From JBBTCX01 sp038043045 (GTDB taxonomy: Bacteria; Planctomycetota; Phycisphaerae; UBA1845): 5,613 nt of DNA. A model generated the notes under the pieces. The model had not been told where the DNA came from. It made no database searches and saw nothing but the letters and a program-made list of their open reading frames with translations. Position 1 is the stretch's first letter. Every line of letters starts with the position of its first letter. Location: positions 1 to 5,613 of the forward strand of contig JBBTCX010000090.1 of assembly GCA_038043045.1 (NCBI GenBank). The letters are read 5' to 3'. Shown here piece by piece: positions 1 through 5,613 of this stretch. The translations under genes were made by a program, and so were the position numbers.

Positions 1-50
1 CGGAAAGCTGCCGCCATTACCCGACCCCGTGGTTGCAAGCGGCTGAAGAG

Positions 51-1015
51 TTACAGTTGCTCAATTCTTGCCGCGGTTGCGGAGTGTACTGAGAGGACGC
101 GATTGTCGGCGACGAATGAGATCGTGCGCACGTTTCCAGGATGCACTTGTATGGAGGCAATACGACACCTCTTGGCGATATCCCACACCTCGACTGTTCC
201 ATCATTGGCACCTAGGGCAATCCGCCCGCTGTCAGATGAAAATGTAACTTTCGAAAGATCGGTAGCCGAGCTGCGCATCGTCAGCACATTCTCTCCAGAA
301 ACCGCATCGATGACGTGAGCGATGCCTACATGACGAATACTCATAAGGTCCAGGCGGACCGAGTTGTCGGGATCCTTGGAGTCAAATCTACGTCGAAAGT
401 CTTTGGGGTCCAGCCATTCCGGATACTCCTCAAGTCGGCCGACGACAGCCACTAAGGAGCCATCAGGAGAGACTGAAATGCTTTCATGATTCTCATTTTC
501 CAAAGCTGCGAAAAGAGAAATATCGGAAGTGCCGAGCGCAACCCGGGGGGGCGCAGCGATCGCACCCACGGTGTGGCGTGACAGCTTTTTCTGTGCTTGC
601 GCCACCTCTCCAAACAGGATGACAGAGGGCGCAGTGCGAGCGCGCGCTGAGACGATCCGTCATCGTTGAATAGAAAATGGGTTTGGGCTCTCAAGCTCCC
701 GTCCCACCAGCAATTGTTCCAAAGGCATTGAAACAGTCGCGTGGCTGATCGATTCACGAAGGCGAAGTCACGATGGATCGCTTCCCGTAGAACCGCGCAC
801 CGTGTTCGCACCGGATGAGCGATCGGTAGCACGTCGGTTATTTCCGCGAGGCTTTTTGTCAACTCTAACTTGTAGTCTCGCTCAGCGATCTGCTCAAGGA
901 ACGTCGGGGAGAGGATGACGCGTTCAAGTTGGGCATAGCGCGAGCTACGCAGTAGGTGGCGGATGGCATGCTTCAACTCGTAATCCGAAAAACGACTCAA
1001 TCGTGTTGTATCCAT
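51..1015 (-). pseudogene. Frameshifted helical-linker plus WD40 repeat C-terminal part of the STAND gene
   Basis: Two overlapping reading frames together encode one recognisable product. The first starts at ATG 1015 and gives LSRFSDYELKHAIRHLLRSS, LFQCLWNNCWWDGS, LERWRKHRKS and VRSLRPP, the helical segment that precedes the propeller in WD40-bearing STAND proteins. At the C7 run (minus strand, 551-545) the sense passes to the next frame, which continues as RVALGTSDISLF and then WD40-like strands: SISVSPDGSLVAVVG, VTFSSDSGRIALGANDG, TVEVWDIAKRCRIASI and a last partial blade, VRTISFVADNRVLSVHS. It ends at TAA 51-53. Joined, the product would be about 321 residues, with only two to three blades where a closed propeller needs about seven. 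The first blade carries an insertion of roughly 30-40 residues rich in charged residues. ATG 1015 has GGAG seven bases upstream (1023-1026), so this piece could be initiated on its own. The WD40 call is good; expression as one protein would need frameshifting. Confidence 0.65.
545..551 (-). other. C7 homopolymer at the frame change into the WD40 region
   Basis: The minus strand reads CGC CCC CCC GGG here in the upstream frame. One extra C, or a -1 ribosomal slip on the C CCC CCC heptamer, converts the reading to CGC CCC CCC CGG GTT and continues straight into the WD40 frame. The site therefore pinpoints the frameshift to the base. It may be an indel mutation, a phase-variable tract, a slippery site or a base-calling error. 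Confidence 0.6.
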
Positions 1016-1344
1016 GCTTTGGCTCCACTTTGCGACAGGATCGCGACCTCATGCCAAACATCCAAGGGCAACTCTCCGCAGTGAACCAGTGGCCACATGA
1101 GGCTGGCCCAGCAAGATCCAACCATAAGTCGAAAGGCCGGCTTCAGCGGCTCGATCTTCGCCGAAAACCACTCGAAATTCAGTAGGTACTTGTGCGGCAG
1201 TCGAAACGAACCCCTCCCACGCAAATGTTCCGCAATATGCCGGACCTCGAATTGGCTCAGAAAGAGAAACTTGTTACCCATGCAGTGAACGGCGTTGTAA
1301 AATGCAGAAAATGTCCACGTCCGGAGAGCTCGTGGCGATTCAGG
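997..1344 (-). pseudogene. In-frame continuation of the STAND gene after TAG: helical linker fragment
   Basis: After the TAG at 1345-1347 the same reading frame stays open for 115 codons and stops at TGA 997-999. The translation includes AFYNAVHCMGNKF, LSQFEVRHIAEHLRGRG and LLNFEWFSAKIE, an alpha-helical hairpin pattern like that between the ATPase and WD40 parts of STAND proteins. The only internal start, ATG at 1281, has no recognisable Shine-Dalgarno site, which argues against an independent gene of 94 residues. I read it as a stranded piece of the STAND protein. The second half (from about 1140 to 997) is less convincing as protein, so the true reading frame there could differ. Confidence 0.55.
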
Positions 1345-2751
1345 CTAGCTAGGCCGGCGTTTTCCTCGTGTCGGGAGCGCACGCGCAGCCTTAGCGAGTA
1401 TCGATTTGGCAATCATGTCGTTGTATCGCCCTAACCCAGGATCGACCTCCTCCTGCAGGAACTCTTGAAAGGCCAGGTGATAGACACGGTAACGCCGTTC
1501 TCGTCCGACGCGCTCCTCGTCAAGAAATTGTCGCCATTCCGCAATGGCGTTGCGCACCCGAACGAGTGGCACGCCGGTCCATTCAGCTACTTGCTGAGCC
1601 GATACCGCTTCCTTTATGGCACCCAAAATACATACGACCGGTTCAAACGCTGCCTCAAACTGATCCTCATCCATTCCTCGCATATGCTCCCAATGAGACC
1701 GGTAGTAGTCGCGTAGCCCTTGCGGCAGCTCGTCGGGTTTCGTTGCGTCGAAATCGCCGCGCGCGATGGCGGGAAGGACATGGTGAATGTACATAAAGTT
1801 GCCCGCACTTTTGCGAAGCATCACGTCGACGAACGCTGCCTTGGTCATCTCCTTCTTGCGGAGCCAAACGCGAATTGAGTTAGACGAGGATTGATTGGTC
1901 ACGTATGCCCGCACGTCCGCTCGGTTCTCGTTGCTTTCGGGCAGCAGGTCGAAAACCTGGACCTGTTGAGCCTGCACTCCGAGCCTTTCAAGTGGCCGGG
2001 TCGTAACCACAAAGAACACATTGCTCGGAAGAGCGGGCGGAAGGAACAAGGTATTGGACCGTTTGTCATTGGCCGTCGCAACTTCATCCAATGCGTCCAC
2101 GACGATCACAAGAGGGTTTTTCCTCGAGCATTGTGTCGCAGCGCACGATAGAACTTCGTTTAAGAAGGAACCGTTTTCCTCAAAGCCGTTTGGAAACTCG
2201 GTCCATGGAAGTTTGAATTTCCGAATCAACCGGGCGCATATGTTGGCCAAAAACTGGGGAAGGGTGTTGATGCCCTGCAAGGCGATGTTGAAGTGATGAA
2301 TATCAAGTCTCTCGTCCCGAACCAGCTTCGCCGCAAGCGATGATTTCCCGATGCCGGGTTCGCCGCGGACGACAAAGTACCCGGATGTCAGCTTCGGGTT
2401 CTCAATGAAGCGTCGGATTTCCCTGAAGATAAGATTTCGGCCTTCGAACCCGCGAATGCGATCATCGATGAATGCATCGAACGATCGAATGTGCGCTTGA
2501 AGCTCGTCTTCCGGCGGATCCGCTGGCACGACTACTATAGACTCGTCTTCGAGGATCTCCTCGATCTCGACGTCTAGGGCTCTCGCAATCACGCCCGCTG
2601 TCCGCTCCGCGCGAGGAGATGAACCGTTCGGCGCAGCCAGAATTCCGTAAACAATGTCTTTGTGCAAACCAGCACGATTGATGAGGTCCGCCCCGTTCAT
2701 GTCCTTCGTTGCGAGGATTCGTTTAATTTTCCGGCCTGAAACCCGCAACAT
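1345..2751 (-). CDS. XRE-HTH / STAND (NACHT-like) NTPase, N-terminal part of a broken XRE-STAND-WD40 protein
   Basis: This 468-residue protein belongs to the STAND class of signalling ATPases, which hold a ligand sensor at one end and an effector or DNA-binding module at the other, and switch by ATP-driven oligomerisation. Residues about 8-68 look like an XRE/Cro-type helix-turn-helix (IKRILATKDMNGADLINRAG, then IARALDVEIEEIL). Residue 100 onward opens the ATPase with GFEGRNLIFREI. Walker A is GEPGIGKSS (130-138), Walker B is LVIVVDALDEV (214-224), and FFVVTTRP (246-253) fits the sensor strand. A winged-helix-like region follows at about 360-435, with HLAFQEFL near its end. The ATG at 2751 has GGAG seven bases upstream (2759-2762). 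The ORF ends at a TAG where full-length relatives carry a helical linker and a repeat sensor; those parts lie immediately downstream in pieces. Its role in DNA binding or defence is inferred. ATPase identity is strong; whether this shortened protein still works is open. Confidence 0.85.
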   Translation of the reverse strand: MLRVSGRKIKRILATKDMNGADLINRAGLHKDIVYGILAAPNGSSPRAERTAGVIARALDVEIEEILEDESIVVVPADPPEDELQAHIRSFDAFIDDRIRGFEGRNLIFREIRRFIENPKLTSGYFVVRGEPGIGKSSLAAKLVRDERLDIHHFNIALQGINTLPQFLANICARLIRKFKLPWTEFPNGFEENGSFLNEVLSCAATQCSRKNPLVIVVDALDEVATANDKRSNTLFLPPALPSNVFFVVTTRPLERLGVQAQQVQVFDLLPESNENRADVRAYVTNQSSSNSIRVWLRKKEMTKAAFVDVMLRKSAGNFMYIHHVLPAIARGDFDATKPDELPQGLRDYYRSHWEHMRGMDEDQFEAAFEPVVCILGAIKEAVSAQQVAEWTGVPLVRVRNAIAEWRQFLDEERVGRERRYRVYHLAFQEFLQEEVDPGLGRYNDMIAKSILAKAARALPTRGKRRPS

Positions 2752-2909
2752 GCCGAAACTCCGCGAAAGTCACCGACAACCAAGCCTACTTTCTATGACG
2801 AATCAACTCCACGTCATTGGCTAACGTGAAGCAGTAAGAATGACGTCGTTCGTGGATCAGCCCCTGGCCAGGGCAAAGGTAATCCAGAAGAACGAAGGAG
2901 AACATCACA
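2752..2909. promoter_or_regulatory. Divergent control region between the STAND gene and the plus-strand operon
   Basis: These 158 bases separate two divergently transcribed units and must hold both promoters. I see no convincing -35/-10 pair. A perfect 12-base palindrome, CCCTGGCCAGGG, lies at 2862-2873, 36 bases before the operon start. The hexamer ATGACG occurs at 2795-2800, as its inverse CGTCAT at 2812-2817, and again at 2840-2845. Ribosome binding sites sit at both ends: AAGGAG (2895-2900) for the operon and GGAG (2759-2762, minus strand) for the STAND gene. The STAND protein's own XRE-like domain makes autoregulation from here a reasonable but untested idea. Confidence 0.5.
2862..2873. 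promoter_or_regulatory. Perfect 12-base palindrome, candidate operator
   Basis: CCCTGGCCAGGG is its own reverse complement. The symmetry stops at the next pair. It lies between the divergent promoters' expected positions and close to the start of the two-gene operon, where a dimeric repressor would act. No T-run follows, so it is not a terminator. Function is inferred from position and symmetry alone. Confidence 0.3.
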
Positions 2910-3410
2910 ATGAGCATGATAACGGAAATCGACATCCCACCCAAGCCCCCGAAGGTAGGGCGAATAGGGGCTGGTGACGACTGCCCGGAGCAGCCGTTCC
3001 GTTTCGCCGACTTGGTCAAGGCCGCGTATCCGCACTTCGTGGCGACGGATATTTCGGAGAAACGTGGGGTCGCGCGGGGTTTCGTGCCCCTCGGAGAATT
3101 CGTTGTTCAGGCCGTATTTTCGATCGACTGGGACGAGGCGGTCGCCCGTCTCGAGGTTCGATTCGGCGTGAAGCAGGAACGTATCGTTGAGTTCCGACGG
3201 GTCGAACGCAGCATCAACCCAAGACCTCGGCTGGTGACGGCATGGTGGGACGACGAAGATCGGCTTGCACATGTTCGGGCGGCATCGGCGGGTGGCGATC
3301 AGCCGAAAGTGGTCCGAGCTGTGGCCTTCAACTTCCAGCGTACGTTGAACGCCCCCGACATTATGGAATTCCTTTCTTCCGACGACGCTGGGACGGGAGG
3401 TGAAGCATGA
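2910..3410 (+). CDS. Hypothetical protein, first gene of a two-gene coupled operon
   Basis: This 166-residue soluble protein is not one I recognise. The start is ATG 2910, with AAGGAG nine bases upstream. The N-terminus is short and proline-rich (IDIPPKPPKVG). The middle (about 30-110) looks like a mixed alpha/beta fold, with FADLVKAAYPHFVATDI, FVVQAVFSIDWDEAVARLEV and a region with two tryptophans, LVTAWWDDEDRLAHV. The C-terminus, LSSDDAGTGGEA, looks unstructured. There is no signal peptide, membrane segment, P-loop or obvious metal-binding cluster. Its stop codon overlaps the start of the next gene (ATGA), so the two are probably made together and may act in one complex. Codon third positions are G/C-rich in this frame, which supports it over the long antisense frame on the opposite strand. 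Confidence 0.75.
   Translation: MSMITEIDIPPKPPKVGRIGAGDDCPEQPFRFADLVKAAYPHFVATDISEKRGVARGFVPLGEFVVQAVFSIDWDEAVARLEVRFGVKQERIVEFRRVERSINPRPRLVTAWWDDEDRLAHVRAASAGGDQPKVVRAVAFNFQRTLNAPDIMEFLSSDDAGTGGEA
3395..3400 (+). promoter_or_regulatory. Shine-Dalgarno site of the second operon gene
   Basis: GGGAGG lies six bases before ATG 3407, inside the last codons of the first gene. With the ATGA overlap it fixes the start of the downstream gene and supports translational coupling. Confidence 0.6.
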
Positions 3411-4084
3411 ACCAGAGACGGTCCAAACCACCTTCGAGCGCGGCAATCGTTCGTGAAAACCTGGGCACCGAACTTGCGCTGCCTCCTTGTTCGGGCCTCG
3501 CAGCCGGCCCAGGGCATTATCCACCGAGTCGCGTCGATCCGGAACTCGTCGCTGACTTTCCTTACCGACGGCCGCAGTTGGCTTCATTCACTAACGGGCG
3601 CCTCGGGACGCGCTCCTTTGAGGAAGCCCGTGAGTTGTTCCACCGTTGTGTCTACGCTTGGCTTTTGCCTTTAGACACGTACCGATGGAGCATTGATGGG
3701 CATGTTGGGACGACTGTGGTTTCCGCTGAAGTTCCGCGAGCATCGCGCCGATTCGGGCTCCTTCTGCACACTCGGGCTACGAAAAAGCTCACCATGAGGG
3801 CCCTTGAAAAGATTGAAGGCATTAGTGCAATGAGCAACGAAGTCTTTCATGCTCGTGCCGCGAGGTTCAATGCGCTTTTCGGAAAGTTGCCCGTGGAGCT
3901 TCGGCCGTTTCGGTTCTACGAATTCGACGATCACAATGGATGCCACGAGCCTACTTACCAGATGCGCCCAAACCGGCCCTACATCATCGTCGTCGGGCCA
4001 GCCGATGACACGCCGGCGGATGAGGTTGATTGGCAGTATTTCCTCACGTCGCCGGAAGGCATCGATCGGCAACTGCTGAAGTAG
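3407..4084 (+). CDS. Hypothetical protein, second gene of the coupled operon
   Basis: This 225-residue protein is not one I recognise. The start at 3407 overlaps the previous stop as ATGA and has GGGAGG six bases upstream. The first 45 residues are polar and proline-rich and probably flexible. From about residue 50 the sequence looks folded: FEEARELFHRCVYAWLLPLD is a likely amphipathic helix, followed by beta-rich stretches around VGTTVVSAEVP and FGLLLHTRATKKL. A later part has FRFYEFDDHNGCHEPTY and then PYIIVVGPADD, a buried-strand pattern. It has no signal peptide, membrane helix, Walker motif or nuclease triad that I can name. The gene ends at TAG, 38 bases before a terminator hairpin, so it is the last of its operon. 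A joint role with the 166-residue partner is inferred from coupling only. Confidence 0.78.
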   Translation: MNQRRSKPPSSAAIVRENLGTELALPPCSGLAAGPGHYPPSRVDPELVADFPYRRPQLASFTNGRLGTRSFEEARELFHRCVYAWLLPLDTYRWSIDGHVGTTVVSAEVPRASRRFGLLLHTRATKKLTMRALEKIEGISAMSNEVFHARAARFNALFGKLPVELRPFRFYEFDDHNGCHEPTYQMRPNRPYIIVVGPADDTPADEVDWQYFLTSPEGIDRQLLK

Positions 4085-4122
4085 GCTCTGGACGCAAATA
4101 CGGAAAGATCGGGGGCACGAAT

Positions 4123-4157
4123 GGGCCGGGCTTCACCACCCGGCTCTTTTTTTCTTT
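4123..4157 (+). terminator. Intrinsic terminator of the two-gene operon
   Basis: An eight-pair stem (GGGCCGGG at 4123-4130 with CCCGGCTC at 4139-4146, one G-T pair) encloses an eight-base loop and is followed directly by seven T (4147-4153), then C and TTT. It lies between convergent genes. The opposite strand has no T-run after the stem, so it should stop mainly plus-strand transcripts. Confidence 0.85.
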
Positions 4158-4162
4158 CCCGG

Positions 4163-4405
4163 CTAATCGTCGTCGTCATCCACGTCATAATCCGACTCGC
4201 CTTCGTCATCCGTCTTCCGACTCCGCGCGATCCCCCACAGGGTGACCAGGATCATCGCTATGGCGGCGAGGTCAAATCGGCTCGGGTCGTGGCCTCCGAT
4301 GATCGGCAGGCTTTCCAGAATCGAGAATCCTCGCTGACCCTGCCGCATCCAATTGGCCACCGCGGCAAGAAGCAGAATAACGAGAACAACTTTGAACAAT
4401 CTCAT
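4163..4405 (-). CDS. Small membrane protein with two transmembrane segments and an aspartate-rich tail
   Basis: This 80-residue protein has a first hydrophobic helix at about 5-19 (KVVLVILLLAAVANW), a polar loop with RQGQRG and HDPSRFD, and a second helix at about 45-60 (DLAAIAMILVTLWGIA). A basic patch (RSRK) follows, then an acidic tail ending in five aspartates. The positive-charge pattern at both helix ends is compatible with a hairpin having loop and termini on opposite faces. I choose ATG 4405 because it overlaps the upstream stop as ATGA and has GGAG eight bases before it (4414-4417); a GTG two codons earlier is possible. The gene is the last of its unit, coupled to the HerA-like ATPase, so it could anchor or partner that enzyme at the membrane. 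Family unknown. Confidence 0.7.
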   Translation of the reverse strand: MRLFKVVLVILLLAAVANWMRQGQRGFSILESLPIIGGHDPSRFDLAAIAMILVTLWGIARSRKTDDEGESDYDVDDDDD

Positions 4406-5613
4406 GGCCACAACTCCGTTAAGAAAGTCAGGACCGGCTCATAAGCAATTCGATCCTGCACGTTGACGAGGCTCGGCGCCGCTTCCACGCGCTTGCGGAG
4501 TGCGCGCAACTCACCCTTTTGCGATGCCACAACGGTGACACGTGCGATGCGCTCCGACGCGTGTAGCAAGGCTGCTTCAAGGTGGCCAATCAGATTCTCC
4601 GAGCATTCCGAGACGACTTCAAAAACTTCCCATGTTCCGTTAACGAGCGCCGCCGCGTCGGCCGGGTGGGTTGTTCCCGGAACGATCCACTCAATAACGC
4701 ATCGGTCGTGCTTCCGGCGCTGGCTCACCATCCGAATCCATGCCATGTAATGGCGGTGTGCGACTCCGCCCCGGCCGCCGATTTCGATCGGCGGCTTGCC
4801 CAAGAGAGTCCACGCCGCAGCGGTCAGCATCAGGAGGAGCACATTGCGGCTTCCGAGCCGGACTTCCTCAAACTCAGCGTATTCACGATCTTCGATTTCC
4901 TTGCGAATCTCGATTTGCGCCTGAGGGGTGGGGACTTGGTCAAGCTCAAAGAGCCTTGCCACCGGCCAATAGGGATGGATCGATGCCTGCAACAGGAGAC
5001 CCCGTGCTTCGGCGCTCAAGCCGTTGATTTCCGCTGCTGCGCGTCGGGTTTGTTCCTTCCGTTGTTGTTTCGCGGTTCCCCGCAGAGCCTCCAAGAGATT
5101 GGGCATCTCGTCCAGCCGTTTGGACGGCACATGGACATTCGTGTCGAAGTTGGGTGTGATGCCGCGGTCCGGCGCGACGTCGTGGATCTGCGCGAGCATC
5201 GTATGCGGCCATTGCGGTGTTCGGAACAGGCATTGCCCCGGCGAAAGGTGCTGGAGCATCGCCTCGCCGCCCGGCGGCAGCAGAAGAGTTTCGGCCGCCA
5301 TGTCTACGCATTTCCCCTCCGTGAGTGAAAAGATCAGTTTGTAACGCGCGCTGTTGAGTACATGTCGACTGACCGGATTGAGCGCCCCCACGGCCACAAA
5401 GATGCCGATGCCGAACTCTCTGCCCTGCCTGGTACACCGGGAGGTGGGGTACAAGGTCGGTTCGAAAAAGCGCTCATTGGCCCAGGATACGTCGCCATCC
5501 GCTTCGTCGATGAAAAGAAGTACGTTCGTGTGATCCATCCGCTGGCCGCGCATGCTTCGCCTTATGTTTACCCACAACTTCTGGAGCCTTGCGGCGGACT
5601 TTGCCGACGATAG
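4402..5613 (-). CDS. HerA/VirB4-like P-loop ATPase, C-terminal 403 residues, 5' end outside the window
   Basis: The frame is open from the right edge and gives 403 residues; the start, the Walker A motif and any N-terminal domain lie outside. Walker B is VLLFIDEAD (about 31-39). It is followed by SRCTRQGREFGIGIFVAVG and NPVSRHVLNSARYKLIFSL (about 58-96), the pattern of the HerA/FtsK/VirB4 superfamily in which a strand after an arginine-rich helix precedes the conserved late-core strand. LSPGQCLF (about 123-130) closes the core. The rest is not core: a helical stretch with many charged residues (about 170-260), then a mixed alpha/beta part (about 300-403) with HPADAAALVNGTWEVFEVVS, which resembles the D...ExK strand pair of PD-(D/E)XK nucleases but has V where K is expected. 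HerA-type enzymes pump or unwind DNA as hexamers. The ATPase class is confident; DNA processing, conjugation or defence use is inferred. Confidence 0.75.
   Translation of the reverse strand, partial: LSSAKSAARLQKLWVNIRRSMRGQRMDHTNVLLFIDEADGDVSWANERFFEPTLYPTSRCTRQGREFGIGIFVAVGALNPVSRHVLNSARYKLIFSLTEGKCVDMAAETLLLPPGGEAMLQHLSPGQCLFRTPQWPHTMLAQIHDVAPDRGITPNFDTNVHVPSKRLDEMPNLLEALRGTAKQQRKEQTRRAAAEINGLSAEARGLLLQASIHPYWPVARLFELDQVPTPQAQIEIRKEIEDREYAEFEEVRLGSRNVLLLMLTAAAWTLLGKPPIEIGGRGGVAHRHYMAWIRMVSQRRKHDRCVIEWIVPGTTHPADAAALVNGTWEVFEVVSECSENLIGHLEAALLHASERIARVTVVASQKGELRALRKRVEAAPSLVNVQDRIAYEPVLTFLTELWP
4414..4417 (-). promoter_or_regulatory. Shine-Dalgarno site deciding the small membrane protein start
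   Basis: GGAG on the minus strand is eight bases from ATG 4405 and only two from the alternative GTG at 4411. This spacing, together with the ATGA overlap, favours the ATG and an 80-residue product. Confidence 0.5.

Noticed and set aside
51..605. Stand-alone WD40 protein starting at GTG 605
   Set aside because: The only purine-rich motif before the GTG is two bases away, too close for a ribosome site, and the first 20 residues overlap sequence that makes sense in the upstream frame. The WD40 sequence proper begins at the C7 frame switch.
2817..2840. TTGGCT and TAAGAA as a promoter for the operon
   Set aside because: The spacing is only 12 bases, too short for a standard -35/-10 pair.
2814..3587. 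Long minus-strand open frame of 257 codons opposite the first operon gene
   Set aside because: The plus strand here has Shine-Dalgarno sites, an ATGA overlap and G/C-rich third positions. The antisense product has no family-like pattern, and its frame crosses the operon's gene junction.
4123..4157. Terminator acting on both convergent units
   Set aside because: The reverse strand lacks a T-run after the stem, so support exists for the plus direction only.
4164..4178. CGT trinucleotide run as a microsatellite
   Set aside because: It simply encodes the terminal aspartates of the small membrane protein and is only a few units long.
4121..4444. Plus-strand open frame of 107 codons downstream of the operon
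   Set aside because: It begins inside the terminator hairpin and runs antisense to the coupled small membrane gene; the product is low-complexity and has no ribosome site.
4582..5328. Plus-strand open frame of 248 codons
   Set aside because: It lies antisense to the HerA-like ATPase, whose Walker B and core motifs are clear. It is a shadow of a GC-rich coding strand.

Overview
The window carries four intact or partial protein genes and one long broken gene. There is no RNA gene, CRISPR array, transposase or recombinase that I can see. The base composition is moderately GC-rich, and the intact genes favour G or C at third codon positions. Starts have clear Shine-Dalgarno sites and two gene junctions are translationally coupled ATGA overlaps, so this is bacterial DNA. 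A large XRE-HTH / STAND NTPase / WD40 protein and several unrecognised genes fit an accessory region of a large-genome bacterium, for example a planctomycete or similar lineage. That taxonomic guess is weak.

Left half (51-2751, minus strand): a STAND-family signalling ATPase of the NACHT/AAA_16 kind. Its N-terminal 468 residues are intact (1345-2751) and hold an XRE-like helix-turn-helix, Walker A, Walker B and a sensor motif. The part that should follow, a helical linker and a WD40 propeller, is present on the same strand but split. An in-frame TAG at 1345-1347 ends the first ORF. The same frame then stays open to 997. It passes to a second frame somewhere in 1000-1048, and that frame passes to a third at a run of seven G/C bases (545-551). 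At this last site a single extra base would rejoin the helical region to the WD40 blades exactly. Three lesions in one gene, with all neighbours intact, argue for gene decay more than for poor sequencing.

Middle (2752-4157): a 158-base divergent control region separates the STAND gene from a plus-strand operon of two proteins of 166 and 225 residues. They overlap by ATGA, each has a good ribosome binding site, and the operon ends at a strong intrinsic terminator at 4123-4157. I recognise neither protein.

Right part (4163-5613, minus strand, convergent to the operon): the C-terminal 403 residues of a HerA/VirB4-like P-loop ATPase with Walker B visible. The Walker A half lies beyond the right edge. 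After the ATPase core comes a long helical region and a possible degenerate PD-(D/E)XK-like domain. It is coupled by ATGA to an 80-residue protein with two membrane segments and a run of aspartates at its end.

The gene mix (STAND sensor ATPase, HerA-like ATPase, orphan coupled genes) is what one meets in defence islands and integrated elements, but no known defence system can be named from this sequence. The first 50 bases lie downstream of the last WD40 stop codon and show nothing identifiable.
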